From the NCBI GenBank assembly GCA_016790175.1, contig JAEUPI010000241.1:1-38501 (forward strand): a stretch of DNA of 38,501 nt. Direction: 5' to 3'. The DNA comes from Burkholderiaceae bacterium. Lineage in GTDB: Bacteria; Pseudomonadota; Gammaproteobacteria; Burkholderiales; Burkholderiaceae_C. This document shows positions 19,449-29,264 of this stretch, one piece after another; the first letter of the stretch is position 1, and each line of letters begins with the position of its first letter. The position numbers and the translations under genes were made by a program. Under the pieces are notes generated by a model. That model ran no database searches and had not been told where the DNA came from. It worked only from the letters and a program-made list of their open reading frames with translations.

Positions 19449-20285
19449 CTACTGGGCCCACCGTCCGCCGGTGATGCGCGGATGGCCAGCGAGGTCGGCT
19501 CGCGTCTGAATCTCTCGAGCACCCGCATCGAGCATCATCCCCGCCACCGACGGTGCCTGATTCCACCCGTGTTCCACGATCAGCCAGCCATCGGCATGGG
19601 CCCGCGCCTGCCCGATGATCCGACGCAGGTCATCGAGACCTTCGGGGCCGGAAACCAATGCCTGCGCCGGCTCGTGGCTCAATGCGGCCAAATGCGGGTC
19701 GGACGCGGCCACATAGGGCGGGTTGGCCAGCGCGAGGTCGAATCGTGCCGCGCCAACGGCCTGCCACCAGTCGCCCAGCCGCCAATCGACGTCGATTCCC
19801 AACCGCTCGGCGTTGTCGCGCGCCACCGACAGGGCGGCCGCGCTGTGCTCGGTGGCGGTGACACGCGCGCGCGGGCAGCCCTTTGCGACGGCGAGTGCGA
19901 CGGCACCGCTGCCGGTGCCCAGATCGAGCACACGAGGTGCTTTCAGTCCGCCCAACGGGCCAGCGTTCAGCCATTCCAGCGCCCAGTCGACCAGGCCTTC
20001 CGTCTCGGGCCGCGGCACCAGCACCTCCGGTGTGACCCGCAACGTCAAGCCTCGAAACTCCCGCTCGCCGAGCAGGTAGGCCACCGGCACCCCGTCGAGT
20101 CGCTGTCGGCAGTCGGCCCCGAACGCATCACGCTCCGCGGCGGATAGCGAGTGGTCGCCGTGGGCCAGCAGCCAGACGCGGGACTGGCCCATGCGATGGG
20201 CCAGGAGCAGCATCGCGTCGAGTCGTTCAATCCCGAGCGCGTACGCGAACTGCAGTGCCTCGTCGACGTTGCCGGCCGAGATCAT
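19449..20285 (-). CDS. prmC: Release factor glutamine methyltransferase PrmC (HemK)
   Basis: SAM-dependent enzyme that methylates the Gln of the GGQ motif in RF1 and RF2. 278 residues: an N-terminal helical domain that binds the release factor (about 1-85), then the methyltransferase domain with [16 protein letters not shown] (motif I, near residue 120) and [10 protein letters not shown] (the NPPY catalytic motif, near residue 183). Its start overlaps the stop of prfA, its substrate gene, by 4 bases. Confidence 0.98.
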   Translation of the reverse strand: MISAGNVDEALQFAYALGIERLDAMLLLAHRMGQSRVWLLAHGDHSLSAAERDAFGADCRQRLDGVPVAYLLGEREFRGLTLRVTPEVLVPRPETEGLVDWALEWLNAGPLGGLKAPRVLDLGTGSGAVALAVAKGCPRARVTATEHSAAALSVARDNAERLGIDVDWRLGDWWQAVGAARFDLALANPPYVAASDPHLAALSHEPAQALVSGPEGLDDLRRIIGQARAHADGWLIVEHGWNQAPSVAGMMLDAGAREIQTRADLAGHPRITGGRWAQ

Positions 20286-21364
20286 GAATCGCCTTCGAGT
20301 GCCTGCAGTTGCTGCTGGGCCCGCGCGGCCACCAGCGCATCGAGCACGTCATCGAGATCGCCTTCCATGATCGTCCCGAGCTTGTAGAGCGTGAGGTTGA
20401 TCCGGTGGTCGGTCAGCCGGCCCTGTGGGAAGTTGTAGGTTCGGATGCGGTCGCTTCGGTCGCCGCTGCCGATCAGGCTGCGACGGTCGGCAGCCTCCTT
20501 CTGCTCGCGCTCGGTGCGTTCCCTGTCGCGCAGACGGGCCAGCAGCACGGCCATGGCCTTGGCCCTGTTCCGGTGTTGCGAACGATCGTCCTGGCATTCG
20601 GCGACGATGCCGGTGGGCAGATGTGTGATGCGGATCGCACTGTCGGTCTTGTTCACGTGCTGACCCCCGGCGCCGCTCGCGCGAAAGGTGTCGATGCGCA
20701 AGTCGGCCGGGTTGATGGTGACCTCGGCCTGTTCATCCGGCTCGGGCATCACGGCCACCGTGCAGGCGCTCGTGTGGATGCGGCCTTGTGCCTCCGTGGC
20801 AGGTACGCGCTGCACGCGGTGGCCACCCGATTCGAATCTGAGCCTTTCGTACACTCGATCGCCCTCTACGCGGATCACCACCTCCTTGTAGCCGCCGAGG
20901 TCGGACGCGCTCTCGCTCATCAGCTCGGTCCGCCAGCCGCGTCGCTCGCCGTAGCGCAGGTACATGCGTGCCAGATCGGCCGCGAACAGTGCGGATTCCT
21001 CGCCACCCGTACCGGCACGGATCTCGAGGAACGCATTGCGCTCGTCGTCGGGGTCTCGCGGCAGCAGCGCGGTCTGCAGTTCGCCGAGCATGCGCGCCAG
21101 ATCGGCGCGGGCGGCCGAGGCTTCGTCCTTGGCCAGATCGGCCATCTCGGGGTCGGCCAGCAGCTCCTGCGCCTGTGCGAGGTCGCCTTCGCGCTGCTGG
21201 TAGGCCTTGAAGCGGGCGACCAGATCCGCTGCCTGCGCCTGCTCGCGCGACAAGGCGCGAAAGCGCCCGAGATCGCGCACGATGGCCGGATCGGCCAGCA
21301 TGGCGTCGAGTTCATCGAGTCGCAGGGCGAGTCGTTCGAGCTGTTGTCGCAGGGGGTGTTTCAT
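20282..21364 (-). CDS. prfA: Peptide chain release factor 1
   Basis: Recognises UAA and UAG stop codons and triggers peptide release. 360 residues, equal to E. coli RF1, from the ATG at 21364 ([19 protein letters not shown]). The open frame runs 46 codons further upstream, but that part does not resemble the family. The codon-recognition tripeptide PAT is in [18 protein letters not shown], and the catalytic GGQ is in [18 protein letters not shown]. It is followed by prmC with a 4-base overlap and preceded by hemA with a 67-base gap. Confidence 0.98.
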   Translation of the reverse strand: MKHPLRQQLERLALRLDELDAMLADPAIVRDLGRFRALSREQAQAADLVARFKAYQQREGDLAQAQELLADPEMADLAKDEASAARADLARMLGELQTALLPRDPDDERNAFLEIRAGTGGEESALFAADLARMYLRYGERRGWRTELMSESASDLGGYKEVVIRVEGDRVYERLRFESGGHRVQRVPATEAQGRIHTSACTVAVMPEPDEQAEVTINPADLRIDTFRASGAGGQHVNKTDSAIRITHLPTGIVAECQDDRSQHRNRAKAMAVLLARLRDRERTEREQKEAADRRSLIGSGDRSDRIRTYNFPQGRLTDHRINLTLYKLGTIMEGDLDDVLDALVAARAQQQLQALEGDS

Positions 21365-21431
21365 CGGCAGGCGCGTCGGGTACGGTGACCGCGCTGGCTT
21401 CGCGCGGGAGAGCGTGAAACGACCTGCGCCG

Positions 21432-22733
21432 CTAGGAGCGGCTGTCGTCGCCGGGCACGCGCGCGCTGTTTCGCAGAAAGAGCCGCGAAACCAACTGCGC
21501 AAGATGCTCTCGCTGATCGCCGTCGGTGGCGTGCAGCTCGGCCAGGGTGCCGTGCAGCAGCTTCTGTGTCAGGCCTCGCGTCAGCGATTCGAGCACCGTG
21601 TCGACGTCGGTGCCCTTGGCGAGCATCTTGCGCGCCCGTGCGATCTCGGCTCCACGCCAATCGTCGGCCTGACGGTTCAGAGCCTGGATCAGCGGTACGC
21701 TGGCACGCTGATCGAGCCAGTGGGTGAAACTCTGGACACCCGCGTCAATGATCGCCTCGGCCTGCTGCACGGCGGCCTGGCGCTTTTCGCCAGCCGTCTG
21801 CACGATGGCCGACAGGTCGTCCACCGTGTACAGGTAGATGTCGGCCAGCTGCGAGACCTCGGGTTCGATGTCGCGCGGTACCGCGAGATCGACCATGAAC
21901 ATCGGCCGGTGGCGACGCGCCTTCAATGCCCGTTCAACGGCACCCAGGCCGATGATCGGCAACGTGCTCGCGGTACAGGAGATCACGGCATCGAAGTCGT
22001 GTAGTCGTGTCGGAAGGTCGGCCAGGCGCAACGCCTCTGCACCGAAGCGACCGGCCAGCTTCTCGCCGCGCTCGAGCGTTCGATTCGCGACCGCCATCGT
22101 CCTTGGCTGGCGCGCAGCGAAATGTGTGGCCACCAGTTCGATCATCTCGCCCGCGCCGACGAACAGCACCCGGATGTCGCGAAGGTCCTCGAACAGCTGC
22201 GCCGCCAGACGTACCGAAGCCGCAGCCATGCTGATCGAGTGGGCGCCGATCTCGGTCGAGGTGCGCACCTCCTTGGCGACCGAGAACGATCGCTGGAAGA
22301 GCTGATGCAGCGTCGTGCCCAGCGTGCCCGCGGCATCGGCTTCGCGCACGGCCTGTTTCATCTGCCCGAGGATCTGCGGCTCTCCCAGCACCATCGAATC
22401 CAGACCCGAGGCCACTCGGAACGCGTGGCGGGCAGCCTCACGACGCTCCAGCACATAGGTATGGGCCAACAGCTGCTCGCTGGGCACGCCGCCCGTCCCG
22501 GCCAGCCACTGCACCGCCGGCTGCACCAGTCCTTGCAGCTCGCCGGGCTCGGCCGCCACGTACAGCTCGGTGCGATTGCAGGTCGACAGCAGGGCAGCCT
22601 CGGGCGTGGCCCGCGCCAGCCGATCCCTCAGCGTGCGCAGCGCGGGCGTCAGCTGCTCCGGTGCGAACGCGAACCGTTCGCGCACGGTGACCGGCGCCGT
22701 CGTGTGGTTCAGCCCGAGGGCAATCACGCTCAT
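21432..22733 (-). CDS. hemA: Glutamyl-tRNA reductase
   Basis: First committed step of tetrapyrrole synthesis by the C5 route: reduces glutamyl-tRNA to glutamate 1-semialdehyde. 433 residues. The N-terminal domain has [19 protein letters not shown] and the catalytic Cys in [12 protein letters not shown] (near residue 50). [16 protein letters not shown] and the NADPH-binding [18 protein letters not shown] (near residue 185) follow, then a C-terminal helical dimerisation domain. It heads the hemA-prfA-prmC run and is divergent from a small membrane-protein gene. Confidence 0.98.
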   Translation of the reverse strand: MSVIALGLNHTTAPVTVRERFAFAPEQLTPALRTLRDRLARATPEAALLSTCNRTELYVAAEPGELQGLVQPAVQWLAGTGGVPSEQLLAHTYVLERREAARHAFRVASGLDSMVLGEPQILGQMKQAVREADAAGTLGTTLHQLFQRSFSVAKEVRTSTEIGAHSISMAAASVRLAAQLFEDLRDIRVLFVGAGEMIELVATHFAARQPRTMAVANRTLERGEKLAGRFGAEALRLADLPTRLHDFDAVISCTASTLPIIGLGAVERALKARRHRPMFMVDLAVPRDIEPEVSQLADIYLYTVDDLSAIVQTAGEKRQAAVQQAEAIIDAGVQSFTHWLDQRASVPLIQALNRQADDWRGAEIARARKMLAKGTDVDTVLESLTRGLTQKLLHGTLAELHATDGDQREHLAQLVSRLFLRNSARVPGDDSRS

Positions 22734-22834
22734 GGATCGGGCGATTGTAGGATTCGAGCGCGGTTTGGCGATCCTTGCGAGTCCCAGGATACCGTGATGC
22801 AGATCAAGGGCCGTACCCAGTCATCGGACACGAC

Positions 22835-23122
22835 ATGAGCCCTTTGCAGCAGTTCTGGCACGCCGCGAACTTCCTGACACCGGCATTGGCCACGGCGATG
22901 ATCGCGGCGGCGCTGGCCAAGATGATCTGGCGGCACGAGCTGGCCGGTCGGCCCTGGTTCCTGCTGGCGTTCTGGGCGGCCCTGGCCGGTGAGGGTGCCA
23001 TGGTCGGCGGCTGGATCTTCGTTGGCCGCGACGGTGCGATGGTGAGCTACGCCGCCATGGTGGCCGCCGTCGGCCTGGCCTTGTGGGCGGTCGGATTCGC
23101 CAGGCGCCGTGGCGCTGGCTGA
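22835..23122 (+). CDS. Small conserved inner-membrane protein
   Basis: 95 residues from the ATG at 22835; a start 20 codons upstream is open but gives a hydrophilic prefix. Three hydrophobic segments are visible (about residues 12-30, 42-60 and 68-88), with a WRHELAGRPW loop after the first and a basic ARRRGAG tail. I do not recognise a named family. It is divergent from hemA (101-base gap) and convergent with miaB (6-base gap), so it probably forms its own transcription unit. High coding quality supports it as a real gene. Confidence 0.7.
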   Translation: MSPLQQFWHAANFLTPALATAMIAAALAKMIWRHELAGRPWFLLAFWAALAGEGAMVGGWIFVGRDGAMVSYAAMVAAVGLALWAVGFARRRGAG

Positions 23123-23128
23123 GTCCGC

Positions 23129-24475
23129 TCAGACGGCCACAGCCGTGTCGCGCCGGACCGGCTCGCCGCGCAGCGAATGCGGCAAGGCCTGGGTGATCGT
23201 CACGTCGATCATCTGTCCGATCAGTCGCGAGGGACCGGCGAAGTTCACGATGCGGTTGCACTGGGTACGGCCCATCAGCTCGTTGGCGTCCTTGCGGCTC
23301 GAGCCGCTGACCAGGATGCGCTGAACGGTACCGACCCGCGACTCGGAGATGCGCCGCACGTTGTGCTCGAGCGCGGCCTGCAAGCGCTGCAGCCGACCGA
23401 GTTTGACTTCGGGCGGCGTCTCGTCGGGCAGAGCCGCCGCGGGCGTGCCGGGCCGCGGGCTGTAGACAAAGCTGAAGCTGGCGTCGAATCCGACCTCGTC
23501 GACCAGGCCCATCAGCTGTTCAAAGTCAGCCTCGGTCTCACCGGGAAAGCCGACGATGAAGTCGGAGGACAGACTGATCTCGGGGCGCACGGCCCGGAGC
23601 CGCCGAACAATGCGCTTGTACTCGAGCACCGTGTAGCCGCGCTTCATGGCTGCGAGCACGCGGTCGCTGCCATGTTGCACCGGCAGATGCAGGTGACTCA
23701 CCAGCTGCGGCACCCGGCGGTAGACGTCGATCAGTCGCTGCGTGAACTCCAGCGGGTGGCTGGTCGTGTAGCGTATGCGTTCGAGCCCGGGTATCTCGGC
23801 CAGATACTCGATCAGCAGTGCGAAGTCGGCCTGCTCGCCATCGGTAGACAGGGGTGCGCGCCAGGCATTGACGTTCTGGCCTAGCAGCGTCACCTCCTTG
23901 ACCCCTTGTTCCACCAGGCCGGCAACCTCGGTCAGCACGGGGTCCAACGGGCGGCTGACCTCCTCACCCCTGGTGTAGGGCACGACGCAGAAGCTGCAGT
24001 ACTTGGAGCAACCCTCCATGATCGACACGAATGCGCTGGCACCTTCGGTCCGCGCTGGCGGCAAGTGATCGAACTTCTCGATTTCAGGGAAGCTCACGTC
24101 CACCTGCGGGCGGCCTTGTCGCAGACGTTGATCGATCAAGCGCGGCAGTCGATGAAGCGTCTGCGGTCCGAACACAAGGTCCACATAGGGCGCACGCTCG
24201 ACGATCGCAGCGCCCTCCTGGCTCGCCACACAGCCGCCAACGCCGATCAGCGCTCCCCGACGCTTGTATTGCTTGACGCGGCCGAGATCGGAGAACACCT
24301 TCTCCTGCGCCTTCTCGCGCACCGAGCAGGTGTTGAAGAGAATGAGGTCGGCCTCGGCTGGATCGGGCACGGTCTCGTAGTCGCCATGCTCGCGCAGCAG
24401 GTCGGCCAGTTTCGACGAGTCGTACTCGTTCATCTGGCACCCGAAGGTGCGGATGTAGACCTTCTTCGTGCCCAT
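23129..24475 (-). CDS. miaB: tRNA-2-methylthio-N6-dimethylallyladenosine synthase MiaB
   Basis: Radical-SAM methylthiotransferase that converts i6A37 to ms2i6A37 in tRNAs reading UNN codons. 448 residues. The N-terminal UPF0004 domain binds the auxiliary iron-sulfur cluster (Cys in [26 protein letters not shown] and [11 protein letters not shown]). The radical-SAM motif is in [20 protein letters not shown] (CxxxCxxC, near residue 153). A C-terminal TRAM domain includes [13 protein letters not shown]. Its start lies 13 bases after the stop of an exported-protein gene. The common downstream partners phoH and ybeY are absent here. Confidence 0.98.
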   Translation of the reverse strand: MGTKKVYIRTFGCQMNEYDSSKLADLLREHGDYETVPDPAEADLILFNTCSVREKAQEKVFSDLGRVKQYKRRGALIGVGGCVASQEGAAIVERAPYVDLVFGPQTLHRLPRLIDQRLRQGRPQVDVSFPEIEKFDHLPPARTEGASAFVSIMEGCSKYCSFCVVPYTRGEEVSRPLDPVLTEVAGLVEQGVKEVTLLGQNVNAWRAPLSTDGEQADFALLIEYLAEIPGLERIRYTTSHPLEFTQRLIDVYRRVPQLVSHLHLPVQHGSDRVLAAMKRGYTVLEYKRIVRRLRAVRPEISLSSDFIVGFPGETEADFEQLMGLVDEVGFDASFSFVYSPRPGTPAAALPDETPPEVKLGRLQRLQAALEHNVRRISESRVGTVQRILVSGSSRKDANELMGRTQCNRIVNFAGPSRLIGQMIDVTITQALPHSLRGEPVRRDTAVAV

Positions 24476-24488
24476 GGCGAGCGCCGGG

Positions 24489-24872
24489 TCAGCGTGGCGT
24501 CCAGATCTGGGCCACCGGATCGAAGCGCCAGCTCTGCGCGTCCTTGAGCGTGCGCGGCCACGGTTGCCGCGCGCGTTCGTCGTCGCTGAGAAGCCAGACG
24601 TCCAGCACCAACCCGGTGGGATCGAGGGTGTAGTTCACCGTGGCAGTCTGGCCGACGAGTGCGCCCGACATCTGAAGCAGGTTGTTCGTGGCCCGAATGC
24701 GCGAGCCGGGCGCCAGGCGGGCATCCTCGCCGTTCAGTTTGATCGCGGGCGGCTGGCCGAACGCGATTTCGCCACGCAATGCGGTGGCGGGGAAGTTGCG
24801 TTGAACGGTCTGCGCGTCTGCGGCGCCGGCGAACACCGAAGCGGCGATCAGGGCCAGTGCACAGCGGGTCAT
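24489..24872 (-). CDS. Small exported protein of unknown function
   Basis: 127 residues with a clear signal peptide ([20 protein letters not shown], cleavage probably before QTVQRNF). The mature part contains [33 protein letters not shown] and [24 protein letters not shown], a beta-rich pattern with no cysteine. It resembles a conserved hypothetical protein often found beside miaB in Burkholderiales; this is from memory of gene neighbourhoods. It lies just upstream of miaB (13-base gap) on the same strand, so co-transcription is likely. Confidence 0.78.
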   Translation of the reverse strand: MTRCALALIAASVFAGAADAQTVQRNFPATALRGEIAFGQPPAIKLNGEDARLAPGSRIRATNNLLQMSGALVGQTATVNYTLDPTGLVLDVWLLSDDERARQPWPRTLKDAQSWRFDPVAQIWTPR

Positions 24873-24933
24873 GGTTTGGATCCAGCGGCTGTGGAGATTG
24901 CGCCGTACCTCGTGGGCTGCGCGCAGGATGGAT

Positions 24934-25010
<77 letters not shown>

Positions 25011-25083
25011 CCGAGCGCAAGATTATATCGGCCGGACGCGCTGCGCCTTCGTGCGCGTGGCGGCTGCCGCAAGAGCGTCCGTC

Positions 25084-26151
25084 ATGTTCAACATCTTCAA
25101 GAGGAAGTCGTCGACCGTCGACGGCAAGGCCGTCGAGGCGTCCGAAGTCGTGCCGCCCGTCGAGCCGCCGCCCGATCGGCGCGGCTGGATCGACCGCCTC
25201 CGAGCCGGCCTCCGCAAGACCGGCTCGAGCATCGCACAGGCGTTCACCGGTACGCGAATCGACGACGAGCTCTACGAGAATCTGGAGGCAGCGCTTCTGA
25301 TGGCCGACGCCGGTACGGCGGCCACCCAGCATCTGCTGGGCGAACTGAAGGCGCGTATCCGATCGACTGGCGTCACCGAGCCGGCGGGTGTCAAGCGCCT
25401 GCTCGAGGACGTGCTGACCGAGCTGCTCCAGCCGCTGGAGCGCCCGCTGCAGGTCGGCCTCGTGCCGTGTACCGTGATGATGGTCGTCGGCGTCAACGGT
25501 GCGGGCAAGACCACGAGCATCGGCAAGCTCGCGCGGCACCTGGCCGACGCCGACCAGAAGGTGATGCTGGCGGCTGCAGACACCTTCCGCGCAGCCGCGC
25601 GCGAGCAACTCGCCGCATGGGCGGAGCGCGTACAGACGCATGGCACGAGCTTGCCATCGACGGGGCACGCAGCTGCCGGCGTCGAGATCGTCAGCCAACA
25701 GGGCGGCGACCCTGCGGCGGTGACGTACGACGCCGTGGTCGCCGGTCGCGCACGCGGATGCGACGTGGTGATCGCCGACACGGCGGGTCGCCTGCCGACC
25801 CAACTGCACCTGATGGACGAACTCAAGAAGATCAAACGCGTGATCACCAAGGCCGATCCCCAGGCGCCGCACGAGGTGTTGCTGGTGATCGACGGCAACA
25901 CAGGTCAGAACGCGCTCGCGCAGGTGCGCGCCTTCGACGATGCTCTAGGCCTCACCGGGCTCATCATCACCAAGCTCGACGGCACGGCCAAGGGCGGCGT
26001 GCTGGCTGCGATCGCGCTGTGGGCGCGGCAGCACCCGAGGGCGGATGCCGGCGGTTCACCGGTGGCGGTGTACTTCCTTGGCGTGGGCGAAACACTGCAG
26101 GACCTGCAGACCTTCAACGCGCGCGAGTTCGCGCACGCCCTACTCGAATAG
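25084..26151 (+). CDS. ftsY: Signal recognition particle receptor FtsY
   Basis: SRP receptor GTPase that docks ribosome-nascent chain complexes at the membrane. 355 residues from the ATG at 25084 (MFNIFKRK); an upstream in-frame start adds 11 unlikely residues. The acidic A domain is very short (about 45 residues). The NG domain shows VVGVNGAGKTTSIGKLA (G1, near residue 138), DTFRAAAREQL (G2), DTAGRLPTQ (G3), TKLDGTAKGG (G4) and GVGETLQDLQTF. Between the G2 region and SQQGGDPAAV there are about 13 residues more than usual (VQTHGTSLPSTGHAAAGVE). It is convergent with the DUF2726 gene, 17 bases away. Confidence 0.98.
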   Translation: MFNIFKRKSSTVDGKAVEASEVVPPVEPPPDRRGWIDRLRAGLRKTGSSIAQAFTGTRIDDELYENLEAALLMADAGTAATQHLLGELKARIRSTGVTEPAGVKRLLEDVLTELLQPLERPLQVGLVPCTVMMVVGVNGAGKTTSIGKLARHLADADQKVMLAAADTFRAAAREQLAAWAERVQTHGTSLPSTGHAAAGVEIVSQQGGDPAAVTYDAVVAGRARGCDVVIADTAGRLPTQLHLMDELKKIKRVITKADPQAPHEVLLVIDGNTGQNALAQVRAFDDALGLTGLIITKLDGTAKGGVLAAIALWARQHPRADAGGSPVAVYFLGVGETLQDLQTFNAREFAHALLE

Positions 26152-26168
26152 TCCGACGGGTTTCGAGA

Positions 26169-26882
26169 TCAGTGCCGGCCACCGGTGCCCGTCGCGGGCA
26201 GCGGGTCGAACTCGTCGAAGAGCGTCGAGGGCACGGGCTCCAGCATCAGATCCTGTGCGGCCGCGTCGCCCTGCGCCACGATCTCTTCCATCTCGGCCAC
26301 CGGGATCAACGGCGCCGAGCCGGTGCTGGCAAAGCTTGGCGTCGATCGGCCCGCCGTACCGTCGGCGAGCAGCGGAGCCATTTGTGCTCGCACCTCCGAC
26401 AGGCTCGGCAGGTGCTGCTCATGCCAGGTGAGCACGTTGATCCCCGCCGCACGCATCACGCGGGACATGCGCTCGTGCCGTTGCCGGCCGCGCTCACTTT
26501 GCTGGGACGGGCGGATGTCGATCACCGCGAGCACCTGCGAGGCGGCGTCGCAGACCAACAGATCGGCGTTCAAGTTTCCAACGCGAGACAGCCAAACCCC
26601 ATACGAATGGCGCGTCGGAACCCGCAGAAAGCGCGCCAGCGGTACCTGCGCCAGCACCATCAGGCCCGGCAGCGCCTTGCGCGTGATCTCGAAGGCCTTG
26701 CGTTCCGCGGCTGTGAGCACGCGCGAGGCCTCGGGCTGCCACGATGCCACGGTGTCGAGCGAGTCGGCCCGTTTCGAGCGCGAGGTGCTGCGCTCCGGCT
26801 TGCGCCGCATGAGCACGATGGTCAACAGCAGGATCAGCGCTGCGGCCAGTGCGACGGCCGAAGTCGAATCAGTCACAGACAT
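26169..26882 (-). CDS. Membrane-anchored DUF2726 protein
   Basis: 237 residues. One N-terminal membrane segment (about residues 8-27, ending LMRRKPERS), then a DUF2726-like domain at about 55-165: LTAAERKAFEITRKALPGLMVLAQVPLARFL, NADLLVCDAASQVLAVIDI and MRAAGINVLTW. This fold resembles restriction-endonuclease-like and topoisomerase-associated domains, but its role is not known. The C-terminal 70 residues look disordered and acidic. It lies downstream of ffh on the same strand (165-base gap) and convergent with ftsY, which places it between the two SRP GTPase genes. Confidence 0.8.
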   Translation of the reverse strand: MSVTDSTSAVALAAALILLLTIVLMRRKPERSTSRSKRADSLDTVASWQPEASRVLTAAERKAFEITRKALPGLMVLAQVPLARFLRVPTRHSYGVWLSRVGNLNADLLVCDAASQVLAVIDIRPSQQSERGRQRHERMSRVMRAAGINVLTWHEQHLPSLSEVRAQMAPLLADGTAGRSTPSFASTGSAPLIPVAEMEEIVAQGDAAAQDLMLEPVPSTLFDEFDPLPATGTGGRH

Positions 26883-27047
26883 GGGCGTAGGAAGTGAGAG
26901 CGTGTTGTGTCGCCAAGTTACGGGCGGTGTCGAGTCGGGTCAATCGCCAGCCAGCGAAAGGCGTAAGGACTCGTTTCGAATCCCCGCGACCGAGTGTGCA
27001 AGCTTCCCGGTCGGCCCGAGCGTTACATCGATCACGACCGACCGGCG

Positions 27048-28412
27048 TCAACGGCCGAGTCCGCCGAGGCCGCCGAGCCCACCCATGCGGCGCATCATTT
27101 TCATCAAGCCGCCGCCTTTCATCTTCTTCATCATCGTGCGCATCTGCTCGAACTGATTGAGCAGTCGATTCACCTCCTGCACCTGCACCCCGGCGCCGGC
27201 GGCGATGCGGCGCTTTCGGTTGGCCTTGATCAGGTCGGGCTTGCGCCGCTCGTCCGGCGTCATCGAATGGATGATGCCGGTCATGCGCCGGACGTCGCGT
27301 TCCGCCCTGTCGAGATCGGCCTGGCCGGCCTTGGCGGCGATTTGGGTGGGCAGTTTCTCGATCAGGTTGCCGAGGCCGCCCATCTTCTTCATCTGGACGA
27401 GCTGAAGCGCAAAGTCCTCGAGGTCGAAGCCGTCGCCCGATTTCACCTTCGCGGCGAGTTGCTGGGCGGCCTGGAGATCCACGCCCTTCTGGACCTCCTC
27501 GACGAGCGCGACGATGTCGCCCATGCCGAGCACACGACCGGCGTGACGCTCGGCATCGAAGACCTCGAGCCCGTCGATCTTCTCCGAGACGCCGGCGAAC
27601 TTGATCGGTGCTCCGGTCACCTGCCGCACCGAGAGCGCGGCGCCGCCGCGCGAATCACCATCCATCTTGGTGAGCACGATGCCGGTCAGCGGCAGGGCGT
27701 CCTTGAACGCCTTGGCGACGTTGACGGCGTCCTGGCCCTGCATGGCGTCGACGACGAACAGCGTCTCCACCGGTCCGAGAGCGGTGTGCAGTTCGCGGAT
27801 CTCGTCCATCATGGCCTGGTCGATGGCCAGGCGACCGGCAGTGTCGACCAGCAGCACGTCGAAGAAGTGGCGTTTCGCATGGTCCAGCGCGGCGAGCGCG
27901 ATCTCGAGCGGCTTCTGCCCTCCTCGAGACGGAAACCATTCGGCGCCGGCCTGTTGCGTCACGAGCTTCAGTTGCTCGATCGCGGCCGGACGATAGACGT
28001 CGGCCGAGACGGTCAACACCTTCTTCTTGCGCTTCTGTATCAAGTGCCGCGCCAGCTTGGCGGTCGTGGTCGTCTTGCCGGCACCCTGCAGGCCGGCCAT
28101 CAGGATGACCGCGGGCGGCTGCGTGGCCAGGTCGATGTCGGCCACGCCCTGGCCCATGGTGGCGGCCAGTTCCTTGTGCACGATGCCCACCAGCGCCTGA
28201 CCTGGGTTCAGCGATCCGGTGACTTCCTGACCGAGCGCCTTCTCCTTGACCCGCGCGACGAACTCGCGCACCACGGGCAACGCCACGTCGGCCTCGAGCA
28301 GCGCCATGCGCACCTCGCGCAACATGTCCTGCACGTTGCTCTCGGTGATGCGCGCCTGCCCGCGCATGGTTTTCACCAGTCGCGACAGGCGATCGGTCAG
28401 GGCGGAAGCCAT
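27048..28412 (-). CDS. ffh: Signal recognition particle protein Ffh (SRP54)
   Basis: GTPase and signal-sequence binding subunit of the bacterial SRP, partner of 4.5S RNA and FtsY. 454 residues from the ATG at 28412 (MASALTDRLSRLVKTMRGQARI), equal in size to E. coli Ffh; the 43 upstream in-frame codons do not resemble the family. N domain 1-90, G domain with GLQGAGKTTTTAKLA (near residue 107), DTAGRLAIDQAMM and TKMDGDSRGGAAL, then the Met-rich M domain (about 300-454) ending GGLMKMMRRMGGLGG. No Shine-Dalgarno sequence is visible before the ATG (CGTCCCCCACC). Confidence 0.97.
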   Translation of the reverse strand: MASALTDRLSRLVKTMRGQARITESNVQDMLREVRMALLEADVALPVVREFVARVKEKALGQEVTGSLNPGQALVGIVHKELAATMGQGVADIDLATQPPAVILMAGLQGAGKTTTTAKLARHLIQKRKKKVLTVSADVYRPAAIEQLKLVTQQAGAEWFPSRGGQKPLEIALAALDHAKRHFFDVLLVDTAGRLAIDQAMMDEIRELHTALGPVETLFVVDAMQGQDAVNVAKAFKDALPLTGIVLTKMDGDSRGGAALSVRQVTGAPIKFAGVSEKIDGLEVFDAERHAGRVLGMGDIVALVEEVQKGVDLQAAQQLAAKVKSGDGFDLEDFALQLVQMKKMGGLGNLIEKLPTQIAAKAGQADLDRAERDVRRMTGIIHSMTPDERRKPDLIKANRKRRIAAGAGVQVQEVNRLLNQFEQMRTMMKKMKGGGLMKMMRRMGGLGGLGGLGR

Positions 28413-28428
28413 GGTGGGGGACGACTTG

Positions 28429-28448
28429 CACCCGGGCAACACCGGGTG
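28429..28448. repeat. Inverted repeat between ffh and the ypjD-like gene
   Basis: CACCCGG-GCAACA-CCGGGTG, a perfect 7-bp stem with a 6-base loop in the 56-base divergent gap. On the minus strand it ends 16 bases before the ffh ATG. It could form a hairpin in the ffh leader or act as a protein site; neither is shown. Confidence 0.5.
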
Positions 28449-28468
28449 GCGAAAGTACACTGCGGGCC

Positions 28469-29260
28469 GTGATTCTATCGGTCGCCACCTCGACGCTGCT
28501 GGTCGCTCTGGGAGCATCGGTCGCCTATACGGTGGCCGCATGGTCGTCGTCGAGGCCGCGTGTGGAATCGGGCGCGCTGGTGGTCGGTTGGCTGCTGCAC
28601 GCGGCCTCCGCAGCCATCGACGTGTTCAGCGGCGAGGGCGGCGCGCGCTTGGGATTTGCGCCGGTCCTGTCGTTGACGGTGTGGCTCGTGATCCTTGTCT
28701 ACGCGGTCGAGAGCCGTTTGGTGCCGCTGCCGGCAGTGCGCCGGGTATTGGCCATCGCCGGCATCGCCGCCGTGCTGTTGACGCTGGCCTTCCCCGGCGA
28801 TGCCAGGTTGTCCAGCGCCAATCCGTGGGCGCCGATGCATTGGGTGCTTGGTGTGGCTTCGTATGGATTGTTCGGTGTCGCCGTGCTGCATGGTTCGCTG
28901 CTCGACGCGGCCGAGCGCCGTATGCGCAACAAATTGCCCGGAGAGGGTGCCGTCTTGGGCATGCCGCTGCTGCGCCTGGAACGACTGACCTTCCGTTTCG
29001 TCGAGGCGGGCTTCGTCGTGCTGACGGCGGCCCTGTTGCTGGGTGCTATCACGGTCACCCGCTGGCGCTGGGACCACAAGACCGTCTTCTCGATGCTCGG
29101 CTGGCTGGTGTTTGCCGCGTTGCTTGCCGGCCGCATCGGGCGGGGTTGGCGCGGCCGACATGCAACCCGTTGGCTGTACGCCGGCGCGGCGCTGCTGCTG
29201 CTGGCCTATGTGGGGTCACGATTCGTGCTCGAGGTCTTGCTGGGTCGGCCTGTGGCTTAG
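28469..29260 (+). CDS. CcsA/YpjD-like cytochrome c assembly family membrane protein
   Basis: 263-residue integral membrane protein with about eight hydrophobic segments. It resembles the YpjD/CcsA family of haem-handling cytochrome c assembly proteins; HWVLGVASYGLFGVAVLHGSLL (about residues 125-147) contains the two histidines and the aromatic pattern of the family core. The role of YpjD proteins is not well established. The start is GTG at 28469, giving MILSVATSTLLVALGAS; no strong ribosome site. It is divergent from ffh (56 bases) and 4 bases before the PP0621-like gene; this ffh/ypjD arrangement is common in beta- and gammaproteobacteria. Confidence 0.9.
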   Translation: MILSVATSTLLVALGASVAYTVAAWSSSRPRVESGALVVGWLLHAASAAIDVFSGEGGARLGFAPVLSLTVWLVILVYAVESRLVPLPAVRRVLAIAGIAAVLLTLAFPGDARLSSANPWAPMHWVLGVASYGLFGVAVLHGSLLDAAERRMRNKLPGEGAVLGMPLLRLERLTFRFVEAGFVVLTAALLLGAITVTRWRWDHKTVFSMLGWLVFAALLAGRIGRGWRGRHATRWLYAGAALLLLAYVGSRFVLEVLLGRPVA

Positions 29261-29264
29261 ATCG

